64,000 nucleotides of DNA from IMG/VR virus record IMGVR_UViG_3300015241_000016, positions 1-64,000 of that record. The stretch is one strand, 5' to 3'. Shown here one piece after another: positions 34,182 to 43,260 of the stretch. Below the pieces are notes generated by a model. The model saw only the letters and a program-made list of their open reading frames with translations. It ran no database searches and was not told where the DNA came from. Numbering within the stretch: the stretch's first letter is position 1; every line of letters starts with the position of its first letter. The translations under genes were made by a program, and so were the position numbers. Origin of the DNA: a virus.

Positions 34182-34987
34182 TAATTAATATTCATTATAA
34201 AAAATGAATTTTCATTATATGAATCTTTAATATTTCCCATATAATACCTATAAGCATCTGAAAAAGAATGTTTTTTCAAATATTTACGCAAACCGCTCGT
34301 CTTTATATTGAATTTAAAAGACCACTCAATCAGGTTCATATATAAACCATTATATTCTATTTTAATATTTAGTCTATTTTTAGTTGTAAAGGATTTTTCA
34401 AAACTCCATCCCCGATGACGCCTTAGCTTTACTAAATTGCTCGGTATTTTCAGTTCTTCGCACCATGAACTTAATGTTTGTGTTTTGTTTTTATAGGTAA
34501 CCAATATATTATTACTCTTATTATTATTCTGTTCTTTTGGAGTAGCCCATCGACAATTATTTGGTTCGTAGTTGCCATTGTTATCCGGATATCTATCTAA
34601 AGAATGATTTGATGTCGGCCTTAATCCCATATCCTCGAAGAAATTTTCGAAAGATTCAATCCACCGATCGCAAACTGTAATTCCCCTACCACCCCATTCA
34701 TCATATCTGTCAAAATCCTTATTGTAACACCGGCCTTTCATTCTTACCCACGTATTATGCTCTGCGGTATGAGACATTCCATGCTTAGTTCTACCACACC
34801 CACACGTTTTTGTCTTGCCGGCTTTTGCTTGCCACATTCTCGTATTAAAAATCTTACCACATTCACATTTAAAATCTGCAAATCTACTTAAATGACCCAT
34901 ATTCCCATCTCCCTTTAATTGATCATTCCCCAGATAGATTAAAAATCCAACGCGATCCCCTATTTTATATGATATTTTTTTACCCAT
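34181..34987 (-). CDS. YGGRGI-type putative homing endonuclease (copy 1)
   Basis: 268 residues from the ATG at 34987 (MGKKISYKIGDRVGFLIYLG), chosen because it starts after the preceding stop. An N-terminal zinc-binding module (CECGKIFNTR...KTCGCGRTKHG) precedes the core NTWVRMKGRCYN, WGGRGITVCDRW, MGLRPTSNHSLDRYPDNNG and NCRWATPKEQNNNKSN, then a C-terminal helix-turn-helix-like region. The core recurs in the genes at 46299 and 59651. The conserved His/Asp/Asn/Arg-Trp set resembles His-Me finger nucleases, so a free-standing homing endonuclease is the best guess. Confidence 0.7.
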   Translation of the reverse strand: MGKKISYKIGDRVGFLIYLGNDQLKGDGNMGHLSRFADFKCECGKIFNTRMWQAKAGKTKTCGCGRTKHGMSHTAEHNTWVRMKGRCYNKDFDRYDEWGGRGITVCDRWIESFENFFEDMGLRPTSNHSLDRYPDNNGNYEPNNCRWATPKEQNNNKSNNILVTYKNKTQTLSSWCEELKIPSNLVKLRRHRGWSFEKSFTTKNRLNIKIEYNGLYMNLIEWSFKFNIKTSGLRKYLKKHSFSDAYRYYMGNIKDSYNENSFFIMNIN

Positions 34988-34992
34988 AAAGA

Positions 34993-35343
34993 TCAAAAAA
35001 GATAATCCTTTTGCCACAAATTGCTGATTATGAAGGTACTAATTTGTGATGATATTTCAATCAATTTTTCTTTAAAAGCTGGCCTAAGGACAAACTGACC
35101 TATAGCTACGTTTTTTGTTTCCGGATTAACAATTAGCGTAAAATATCCGCTCAAATTACCATCTGAATTATTAACAGTGTATGGCAGCACATTGGCCGTC
35201 ACTAAAGATACCTGAGAGTCGGTATATTGCTTAATAACCACACCTATTTGATTCTTTATTTGAGGAATAGATGCCCTCGAATCGATAAGAACACCGGGGA
35301 TCATTCGGTTGAACTCCTGACAATATCTGAATTTATAACTCAT
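34993..35343 (-). CDS. 116-aa tail/connector-associated protein
   Basis: 116 residues, mixed alpha/beta with a hydrophobic, aromatic C-terminus (FIISNLWQKDYLF). Its start overlaps the stop of the tail-barrel gene by ATGA, so they are co-translated and probably part of the same particle. Not recognised. Confidence 0.5.
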   Translation of the reverse strand: MSYKFRYCQEFNRMIPGVLIDSRASIPQIKNQIGVVIKQYTDSQVSLVTANVLPYTVNNSDGNLSGYFTLIVNPETKNVAIGQFVLRPAFKEKLIEISSQISTFIISNLWQKDYLF

Positions 35344-38300
35344 TTCTTAATGGGCTGACTAAAGGTAAACAAATAAAATAAGTCAACTAATTGAAAATAC
35401 TGATCCCCGCCCGTTCCAACAAATCGACAAATAAAGAATGTTCCGAATACTCTTTTTCCATCTAAAAGCGTCGATTGGAACAATAATTCAGGTTTTGGAT
35501 TTGGGTAGCTCACCATGTTGCGCAATACCTGACTATAATATAAGTTTTCTTTTCTCTTAAAGTAGTTGCTCCCTAAATATGAAAAGCTAAAAGGTTCATC
35601 ACTATAGATAAGATCAATTAGAAATGATAAATTACAATCGAAAGATATAGATTGTAGTATTTTTACCGCCTCTATTTGCTTGTTAAAATTAACCATTAAT
35701 ACCGGCTCTGTTAATTGCCCGTAGAATGTCAAGAAGGATACATTCCCTTTATTGTGTGTATATGGTTTACCGGCTGCGTAAGTGATCATTTCTAATCCAG
35801 TAGCATTCCCCATTATCGTTCCAAAAGATTCAGGTGTAAAATTTGCGCATGGTATCCATCTTTTTGAATCGATTGAGTATCTTACAGTTTCCTGGTATCC
35901 TAATTGCCAATTCCTTCGTTGATTAACATAAGATGAAAGGTCATTGGTATTCTGACGACGCGGCCTAAAAGTAAGATAAATATTTTTTCTTGGAATATCA
36001 ATCCCGCATATCACATCAAATCGGCTTGATTTATCATGTGTTAAATTCCAATTAGTTATAAACTGCGTCTTTTTAGTCAGGAATGCTTTGATACCAAATT
36101 TACGACCTTCTTGATCTGTAATATCCGATATGTCATTAGCAGACGAATAATTACATATTACATATGCCTCATTTTTTCGATCATACCAGAATACAAATTT
36201 ATCGTATATTATTAGGGTCCCAGTATCTTCGGCAGCCATCCCGTAAATGTCACCTACTTTTTGAGAGGGAGTGCTTAACCCATTATCCAAATTAACTACC
36301 ATTACTCCCTGAGCATTTGGATAGGTAAAATGGTAATCGAATGTGGTAGTGAACCAATCATTTTCACAAACAAATAAAATTATGTTCCCGGTAGAAATTA
36401 AAGCCAATATGCCTCCAAAATTGTTTTTACTAAAATCTTTTCTGTTGGCACTCGAAAAAGTACCCAATCCGTTTACTGTACCTCCTGTAATAAAAGCATT
36501 GGATCGGATAACATCGTCTTTGTATATTAGCTGCTTGGCATCATCATTTTTTGTCAGTTGTCTACCACCACTAGTTATGTTTGCCCCAAAGGTATCGCTG
36601 ATATTAGGCGATTCGAATGGATGGGAAAAGAATTTGTCCCCGACCAATGGTATGGTGATATTTCGGGAGAATAAATAAGTATCCCAGAAATTAATATCTA
36701 TCGAAGTTGGGTAATTATAAAAAGGTTGCCCATTACTATACCCTCCAAAATCAGCAATTTCTCCGTTCACAATCGGCTTCCATTCTAATTCATTGAAAGG
36801 AATTTCAGTTTCTGCACTCTGTTGGGAAGGAGTATATATTTCAATCCAAAATCCTGTATTCCCTATTATATTATCTAATCTGGCATCATACCGGACATAA
36901 AAGGTTATATTTATAGAATTTTGAACTGTTGCAATCGTCGTTATTGAAGGCGTATCAGCAGTATTGACCGTAGTTGTATTTGTGACATTATTATTAATGG
37001 TCGGATTGGTGTTAGTGTTGGGAATGATCCCGGCTGCCATAGCTGCCTGATTATAATTAGTCCCCAATATCTGCAAGTCTAAAGGATCTCCAAAACCGGC
37101 AATATCGAATAATTGTCCATTCCCATCATCCAATATTCTTAATCTATCTTCCGGTGTAAACTGATAAGATGCTAGTAAAGAAAAATTCCTACTGACATTG
37201 TTATTATACAGGGACTGAATGGATATACTACAAAAAACGGCACTTGCCACATCACTAACAACTCCTCCATTATTATCAATGTATTGAATACTGTCTCCTA
37301 CCCATTGAATATATTTTTGAATATTTAATTGAGGCGATACGTATGGAGCAAACCACTTCATATCTGGATCAAAATTCAGAGGTCCATTAACCAATAATCT
37401 AAAAAACGTTGCCAATGTATCATTTCTCACCAAAAATGAAGGAACAGTGGTATCTTTTATAACATTAACAAATGTTAATCTTCCTGCCAAATCAGCCGCT
37501 ACTATTCCAATAGAATAAGCTCCATACTCTTTAACGCTGTACTGCGTTCCTCCCTGTGCATTTACTCCCAATATTAAAGGGATAGGATATACTCTTTTGT
37601 TGCAATTAGTACAAGCTACCAAGGATTCATTATAATGAAATAATGGCACTTGACCACAATTAGAAATTGTAATTAAAAAGTTACCTCCTGCGTTCACATA
37701 GACATTACTGGAACGTATAACATTTAATCCGTTGTGAATAACCAATTCAAAAGTTCCATCTGATTTTGTAAGGACAGTAGTGCCATCCACTATATTTATG
37801 GCAACATTTGAATAATTAATAGTTCCATCAAGGCTAGTTATTTTTCCGGTATATAAAACTCTATTACAGTCTCCTATAACCCCTCCATTATGATCCGATA
37901 AATAAGCCGGGGGATTGGGCCTCCATCCGGAACCTGATTGGCTTGTCGGAACTACAAAAGAAGAGGGAGCGCAATTTATATTACCAGTAAACTTAATATC
38001 CTCTACATTCGAATTAGCAGCCTTGGTATAGGCAAAATAAAAACCGTTGTGGTCGGTATATGTTCCCGAATCATCAGCCGCCCTTCCTGATAGTGTATAC
38101 GGGAAAAATTCAACCCCTAAAGGACTACTGGGCGATTCTTCTAAATATCCCTCAATAAAACGAAATCTTTTATTCCCATTATTAGTTCGATAAGGGCAAT
38201 AAACATAAAATAAATCTTGACCGTTCCCCCATACGTCAATGTCATTATTCGTACAATCCAACTCCATTTCCTTCGAATAAGTCACTATTGCCGTTGGCCT

Positions 38301-40097
38301 AACTACTCTTATATTAATAAAAGGAGTTGCGCTTCTGGAATTGGCAATTCCCTCAATATATGTGCTTGTATTCCTGTAATCGCCACTACTTGCCACGTTG
38401 TGCCTTCCTAAAGTAGCAACATATCTCCCAGCCGGTACTATCAAATCAAATACGCATACAAAATATCCCAAAGATGTATACACATTTTGCACAAAGGTCA
38501 ATACATCGGAGTTGCTAAAATCCAATGGATCTACTATCTTAACTAAACTATTATCGTTATTCACCTGATACCATGTCCCGTCTGCATAATATGGCGTTCC
38601 TTTTAGATAGCATCTAAATCCTCTTTTATCTGCAAAATCAAGATCAAATTGCTTACTCTCGCTAACGGCAAATGTTGCTACTTCACCGGGTCCATTAGAG
38701 GTAGATCCGAATCTTATTGTAGTGTCTTGCCCTACATAATATCCAACTTGAGAGATATAGGCAAAGTCATCCTGGCATCTTGCCACATAAGCATATAATC
38801 TTATTTTTCTAAGGGGAACAGGACAAACGGCATTAGTCTTTTCAACTACTACTGCATCTAAGTTTCCTGTTATCCTACAAGAAAAATTATCATATCCATA
38901 ACGGTTGTTTCCTAGCAAAGCCGCATTACCCATATCGGTAAACCCATGACTCGTTTGAGGAAGATCATTCTGTAATGCAACCGTATCAATTACGGGAATA
39001 TCCGCTAACTTAGAATTGTCAAAAGTATACTTAATCGTATTAAATACCGGATCATACTCCATCCCCTCCCAAGCCCCACTTCGTAACCAATAATCCGTCC
39101 CGATAACTTCCAGATCATTTATCCCGCAATTGGTATACTTATTAATTCGATCATATTTAAACCATGCACCCCATGAAACAGTACTAGCTATCCCATAAGT
39201 ATTTTTAGCTGTTTTACGAACATATAAATCTATGCTCTCTACCATGCACGATCCGGCATATAAAGTCAATAGAGCATTTTTAGATAGAACGTCCGGACTA
39301 TTCAGAAAGTCTTCTGACTTGATAATTAAAGGCAATGAATATGGAGATAAAGAAGTAGTCCTTCCGTCTGTCATATTAAAAACAATGGCAAATTGAAATC
39401 CCTGATCAACAAGCCTATTTACCTTTATCTTATCGGCATCTATATTTTTAATAGTAATGACTTGGGGATTATACATAGGTGGTCGTACGGCCCATTCTAC
39501 TAATTCCCTTCTATCAAAATGAGGGGGTAATAATGCCCAATAAGGATACAAAGAAGCATCAAATCCATTCGTTTTAAGGGCTGCTATAACATTTATCCAT
39601 TTCTGCCAAGAATTACCATCCGTCAATAATAGATACTTGGCTATTATATTCCCATCCTTGTCATTGACTATCCATAGTCTCACCCGGTGAGATGCAATAA
39701 AATGTTCATGATCATCTGTAAATTGTAATGAAGGGTCTTCAATTACTTTAGTCCATAATCCAGTATTTCCGTCAAGGATATAAATACCGAATTGCCCTTC
39801 ACTATTATAATTGAATGAATAGTTTTCTTGAGTAAGTATGCTTTCAAATGATCCTATGTTTTTATTATACCCTCCTGGCAACAATACATCAGGAACAGCG
39901 ACATTACTTCTGGAAGGTGTGAGAGACAAACAGTTCTGACCCTCTTGCATGGTATTATTACTGCCATTACCAAGTTCAGGATTACCATTAATGGATGATT
40001 CGACCCCCTTCATGAATATTGACTCCTCAGGGAGCATATTTTCTAAAGAGACATCTGTATTTAAAAATCTAGGTAACTGTTTATCTTGTTGCTGCAT
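35340..40097 (-). CDS. Large tail-barrel ('muzzle'-like) protein
   Basis: 1,585 residues, beta-rich throughout with many propeller-like strands (FGIYILDGNTGLWTKVI, DEHFIASHRVRLW). Residues about 750-805 form a carboxypeptidase-regulatory-like beta-sandwich (GKITSLDGTINYSNVAINI...LTKSDGTFELVI) followed by a Cys pair (CTNCNKRVYPIPL). The C-terminus resembles tail-tube/stabilisation proteins of short-tailed phages. Size and position after the ring proteins match the long barrel protein at the tip of crAss-like tails. No enzymatic motif seen. Confidence 0.65.
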   Translation of the reverse strand: MQQQDKQLPRFLNTDVSLENMLPEESIFMKGVESSINGNPELGNGSNNTMQEGQNCLSLTPSRSNVAVPDVLLPGGYNKNIGSFESILTQENYSFNYNSEGQFGIYILDGNTGLWTKVIEDPSLQFTDDHEHFIASHRVRLWIVNDKDGNIIAKYLLLTDGNSWQKWINVIAALKTNGFDASLYPYWALLPPHFDRRELVEWAVRPPMYNPQVITIKNIDADKIKVNRLVDQGFQFAIVFNMTDGRTTSLSPYSLPLIIKSEDFLNSPDVLSKNALLTLYAGSCMVESIDLYVRKTAKNTYGIASTVSWGAWFKYDRINKYTNCGINDLEVIGTDYWLRSGAWEGMEYDPVFNTIKYTFDNSKLADIPVIDTVALQNDLPQTSHGFTDMGNAALLGNNRYGYDNFSCRITGNLDAVVVEKTNAVCPVPLRKIRLYAYVARCQDDFAYISQVGYYVGQDTTIRFGSTSNGPGEVATFAVSESKQFDLDFADKRGFRCYLKGTPYYADGTWYQVNNDNSLVKIVDPLDFSNSDVLTFVQNVYTSLGYFVCVFDLIVPAGRYVATLGRHNVASSGDYRNTSTYIEGIANSRSATPFINIRVVRPTAIVTYSKEMELDCTNNDIDVWGNGQDLFYVYCPYRTNNGNKRFRFIEGYLEESPSSPLGVEFFPYTLSGRAADDSGTYTDHNGFYFAYTKAANSNVEDIKFTGNINCAPSSFVVPTSQSGSGWRPNPPAYLSDHNGGVIGDCNRVLYTGKITSLDGTINYSNVAINIVDGTTVLTKSDGTFELVIHNGLNVIRSSNVYVNAGGNFLITISNCGQVPLFHYNESLVACTNCNKRVYPIPLILGVNAQGGTQYSVKEYGAYSIGIVAADLAGRLTFVNVIKDTTVPSFLVRNDTLATFFRLLVNGPLNFDPDMKWFAPYVSPQLNIQKYIQWVGDSIQYIDNNGGVVSDVASAVFCSISIQSLYNNNVSRNFSLLASYQFTPEDRLRILDDGNGQLFDIAGFGDPLDLQILGTNYNQAAMAAGIIPNTNTNPTINNNVTNTTTVNTADTPSITTIATVQNSINITFYVRYDARLDNIIGNTGFWIEIYTPSQQSAETEIPFNELEWKPIVNGEIADFGGYSNGQPFYNYPTSIDINFWDTYLFSRNITIPLVGDKFFSHPFESPNISDTFGANITSGGRQLTKNDDAKQLIYKDDVIRSNAFITGGTVNGLGTFSSANRKDFSKNNFGGILALISTGNIILFVCENDWFTTTFDYHFTYPNAQGVMVVNLDNGLSTPSQKVGDIYGMAAEDTGTLIIYDKFVFWYDRKNEAYVICNYSSANDISDITDQEGRKFGIKAFLTKKTQFITNWNLTHDKSSRFDVICGIDIPRKNIYLTFRPRRQNTNDLSSYVNQRRNWQLGYQETVRYSIDSKRWIPCANFTPESFGTIMGNATGLEMITYAAGKPYTHNKGNVSFLTFYGQLTEPVLMVNFNKQIEAVKILQSISFDCNLSFLIDLIYSDEPFSFSYLGSNYFKRKENLYYSQVLRNMVSYPNPKPELLFQSTLLDGKRVFGTFFICRFVGTGGDQYFQLVDLFYLFTFSQPIKK

Positions 40098-40100
40098 TTA

Positions 40101-41231
40101 TTATTCAATTATCCAGTTCCGATCTCTTCTATGATCTATATACGACGGTATGTATACAGGGGGCGATAACATCATTCTCATTTCATCAATGGTATACTTG
40201 TTAAGTTCCAACAAAAGCCCCCATTTATACCTTGAATACTTTTGACAATTGATAGCAGCACTTTGCTGTTTCTTATCATTAAACTCAGCAGCGAAACACT
40301 GTAACCCTGCCATGAATGTTTGCTTTGCCACAATAGGTATTTGCATGTCCTTTAAATCTACATCATAATACCACCGGACCAATACTTTATCAAATCCGAA
40401 ATTATGAGGAAATATTAACCTTTTACCTCCTTCCTCTATATTGTAGATATTTTTAAATTCTTTCCGGCAATGATGATAAGAACCACATTGAACGCCAAAC
40501 CATTCTAATTGAGAGCTTACAAAATATCTCCATGTGTCCACTTTTGGATCTTTACAAAATGAATTAGCATCACCACCAAAAGGAATACCATCCGTATTTT
40601 TTATCCCACAAGCATTGCATATGTTACGTTCGTTATCTTCCGTATCGCATACGCAACAATTTTCATCCACTTCAACTTTACAAAGTTTAATTGATTCTGT
40701 GTATAAAATAGTCCCAGTCCAAACATTATCTGTGTATATTCTTTTAGGATATTGAGTTTCCGAATAAAAAAACCCATTTGAATCCACGGCCTTCCTATCT
40801 ACACAAGAAAATGAAATAGGATCTCCATTGGGCAAAAAATCAGATTTAGTGGATACAATAGCCTCATACCCTTTAATGAGATTACAGAGAGAGTATCCAC
40901 ATTTCTTTTCGCAGGCACAGTCTTTCATGGCATCTACCGAAACTATATCTTTATGTAGTCTATCATTACGAAATAGAGGCCATATCACACCATGATGATC
41001 AATAACGCTCACTGATGCAACATCAATGGTATTTGATGGAAGATTAATTGTATTCGTCCTCTTATTGATCTGGAATAATTCTCTCTTAGTTTGCTTAACT
41101 GTGGTCAAATTAAGGTCAAGGAATATATCCGTTGTACAATCGAGGTATAATCCTTTATTACGTTGTAAAATATCCCCACTTCTCAAGCAGAGACTTTTTA
41201 TTATATCAACGGCTGGTTCAAATCTTGGCAT
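40101..41231 (-). CDS. Cys-rich ring / tail-tube connector protein
   Basis: 376 residues with unusual Cys clusters (KDCACEKKCGYSLC; CCVCDTEDNERNICNACG) and a beta-rich core (RLIFPHNFGFDKVLVRWYYD). The C-terminus is helical (AINCQKYSRYKWGLLLELNKY). Similar Cys-rich ring proteins occur between capsid and tail barrel in crAss-like phages. The Cys sets could bind zinc or form a redox-sensitive clamp. It abuts the next ring-like gene with no gap. Confidence 0.6.
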   Translation of the reverse strand: MPRFEPAVDIIKSLCLRSGDILQRNKGLYLDCTTDIFLDLNLTTVKQTKRELFQINKRTNTINLPSNTIDVASVSVIDHHGVIWPLFRNDRLHKDIVSVDAMKDCACEKKCGYSLCNLIKGYEAIVSTKSDFLPNGDPISFSCVDRKAVDSNGFFYSETQYPKRIYTDNVWTGTILYTESIKLCKVEVDENCCVCDTEDNERNICNACGIKNTDGIPFGGDANSFCKDPKVDTWRYFVSSQLEWFGVQCGSYHHCRKEFKNIYNIEEGGKRLIFPHNFGFDKVLVRWYYDVDLKDMQIPIVAKQTFMAGLQCFAAEFNDKKQQSAAINCQKYSRYKWGLLLELNKYTIDEMRMMLSPPVYIPSYIDHRRDRNWIIE

Positions 41232-41900
41232 TTATACTAATTGTTGTTCTTGCTGTGTCAATCTATTCTTCAACTGAATAGCCTGAGGTGTCTGGAATGA
41301 ATTATCTGTTTCTTTTCCGATAAATCCGGGTATCCTTAATGTCATTCCTAATACCTGCTGTGATATATTAAACCCAATATCCAATGGAATATTTATATCT
41401 GGTCTATCAAAAGTTGATTCTATTTCCAAACCCGTTACACATGGCGGCAAATGATATGTATTAACCCCCATCCCCTTAACCACAAAAAATTCGAAATCTG
41501 AAAACTTTGAATTACCTATATAAAAGTTCTCTTCTCCTGGTTCAACCTGTGTCAATGTATCCCCTATACTCTCATGGCATCCTACGGGATAAATGTTGGT
41601 AAAGTGTTCATTTTTAGGGAGCATATACAAATCTTCTCCGGTCAAATCGGCCCTTCTCATACCCCTACTATCTGCCGGAGAGAGAGTAAATTTCTTTATA
41701 GATAGCTCACTTGAATAAAAATAATACTCTCTTCCATCATTCATTTTCCTTGCCTCATAAGCAAGCAGGCGGGTCATATTTGAATATGCCATCTTAGCCA
41801 TCTGTAATATATCCTGTTTTTTAAACGTAAGCCCGGCACTAGACACTCGGCCTTCATTATAAAAACGGAAAATCACTTCACTGAGCTGGGTTAATGTCAT
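41232..41900 (-). CDS. Ring / head-tail connector protein
   Basis: 222 residues. The N-terminal helical part (LTQLSEVIFRFYNEGRVSSAG) with FKKQDILQMAKMAYSNMTRLL precedes a beta-rich domain (DLYMLPKNEHFTNIYPVG...HLPPCVTGLEIESTF). This helix-then-sheet layout is seen in podophage tail-tube/ring subunits. It overlaps the membrane protein upstream by ATGA and abuts the 376-aa ring gene. Confidence 0.55.
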   Translation of the reverse strand: MTLTQLSEVIFRFYNEGRVSSAGLTFKKQDILQMAKMAYSNMTRLLAYEARKMNDGREYYFYSSELSIKKFTLSPADSRGMRRADLTGEDLYMLPKNEHFTNIYPVGCHESIGDTLTQVEPGEENFYIGNSKFSDFEFFVVKGMGVNTYHLPPCVTGLEIESTFDRPDINIPLDIGFNISQQVLGMTLRIPGFIGKETDNSFQTPQAIQLKNRLTQQEQQLV

Positions 41901-42274
41901 ACTTTTTTATAAAGATAATAGTTCATATAAACCAGAGAAAAAATGTCTGCAAAGAATACTGGCACTTCAACCCATTTAAACTCAAAAAAATAAATAATCA
42001 ACGGCCAATAAGTTATTGCCCCATAAATACTACTCATACACTTGATGCATGTCCATAATGGTTTGGACCAATACCTATATTTGTATTTTTCAAAAAACTT
42101 TGGCGAAACCATATATAAAATATTTCCCTGAAAATTTATCTTGTTATTTATGTCATCTTTAATTGCACTACCCTTTAAACTTTCATGAATACCATTTATC
42201 ATAATAGCCTGTAAGAAGCACATCAATCCAAAACCTATTAAAAATAAAATATCAATTACTAATTGTTGCATCAT
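41897..42274 (-). CDS. Membrane protein with CxxCMSS motif (DUF1360-like)
   Basis: 125 residues with three or four hydrophobic helices: the N-terminus (LVIDILFLIGFGLMCFLQAI), a central KPLWTCIKCMSSIYGAITYWP and a C-terminal pair. CxxCMSSxxG resembles small phage/bacterial membrane proteins of the DUF1360 type. An integral membrane protein inside the connector block is odd for a virion part; it may act on the host membrane. Overlaps both neighbours. Confidence 0.6.
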   Translation of the reverse strand: MMQQLVIDILFLIGFGLMCFLQAIMINGIHESLKGSAIKDDINNKINFQGNILYMVSPKFFEKYKYRYWSKPLWTCIKCMSSIYGAITYWPLIIYFFEFKWVEVPVFFADIFSLVYMNYYLYKKV

Positions 42275-42509
42275 ACAATTTTTCTATAAATATATTCAAT
42301 TCCAGTGGTGTATAAAAGAGCATTTTACAAACTCCATTCAAGATACAGTAACCTTCGTCTTTATATTCAATCATATCTTTTATCTCAAATTCCTGTATAG
42401 GTTCGAATAACGGCCTATCTAAGTAATAAACAGATTTATATTTTTCTTCAGTAATGCAGGACCCGGCCATTAGTCCTCCCCAATCTTGTATTAATCTATA
42501 CAATATCAT
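42252..42509 (-). CDS. 85-aa hypothetical protein
   Basis: 85 residues, soluble, with two Cys residues (EGYCILNGVCKMLFY) and acidic helices (FEPIQEFEIKDMIEY). Overlaps the ring protein upstream (ATGA) and the membrane protein downstream (23 nt), so it may act with the latter. Not recognised. Confidence 0.5.
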   Translation of the reverse strand: MILYRLIQDWGGLMAGSCITEEKYKSVYYLDRPLFEPIQEFEIKDMIEYKDEGYCILNGVCKMLFYTPLELNIFIEKLYDATISN

Positions 42510-43249
42510 AATATGCCTGCCTCATTAAGAACACGGCTAAAATTAGAAATATTTTGATCACTAGAATAGGCTCCATACAATGCCAAAACACCTCGATAAA
42601 GATATGGGAAAGCATTACTTCCCCATATACTTTCTATACTTCCTTCTTTTTTAAACAAATAAGTATCATCCGGATTTGTAAAATACGAATACAAAAAAGT
42701 AGGCTCATTCCTCACATACATGATAAAACACTTGGAAATGTCATAAGGGCAGACACGAAGCTGTTTTTTTCCAGTAAAAAATGCTACTGGTTGCTCATAC
42801 GTTGGCTTATTGTATGTTGAAGTGGTAAGGTCTGCAAATTCGGATTGGTCTATTATAAGGACACTCTGAAGCCTACACCCTCCCTTTAACATTCCTGTAG
42901 TAAAGTTCTGAGGAGTTAATGGTTCTATATCCTTGCACTGTCCATCACTTTCAGGATTAGCGAAGATCATTGGGCCTCCCAAAAGTCCTCTATAGTCTTC
43001 CGGCAATTGGACGAATCCATTTGTTGCCGGAATCATTATAGTACTTATGAATGGATCTAATACATCGATTGTTTCCTGATTTTTTGGATATTGTTTTGAT
43101 AGTGAAGTAATTAAAAAGCTAGTAACCGTATTGAACATGACAGAGAAGACCGAAGGAGGCAAATCTTGGTTTGCCTCCTTGTTTATAGTCGCAAGAATTG
43201 CTTGCAGTACATTATCGAGTGTTGACTTATTAGGTTCTGTTGTAGCCAC
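42506..43249 (-). CDS. Head-tail connector (gp4/ring-like) protein
   Basis: 247 residues. An N-terminal helical segment (LQAILATINKEANQDLPPSVF) is followed by beta-rich parts typical of adaptor rings (GFVQLPEDYRGLLGG, KKQLRVCPYDISKCFIMYV, GSNAFPYLYRGVLALYGAY). This matches the first ring below the portal in crAss-like phages. It follows the appendage gene after 11 nt. Confidence 0.6.
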   Translation of the reverse strand: MATTEPNKSTLDNVLQAILATINKEANQDLPPSVFSVMFNTVTSFLITSLSKQYPKNQETIDVLDPFISTIMIPATNGFVQLPEDYRGLLGGPMIFANPESDGQCKDIEPLTPQNFTTGMLKGGCRLQSVLIIDQSEFADLTTSTYNKPTYEQPVAFFTGKKQLRVCPYDISKCFIMYVRNEPTFLYSYFTNPDDTYLFKKEGSIESIWGSNAFPYLYRGVLALYGAYSSDQNISNFSRVLNEAGIL

Positions 43250-43260
43250 ATTTTTTTATT

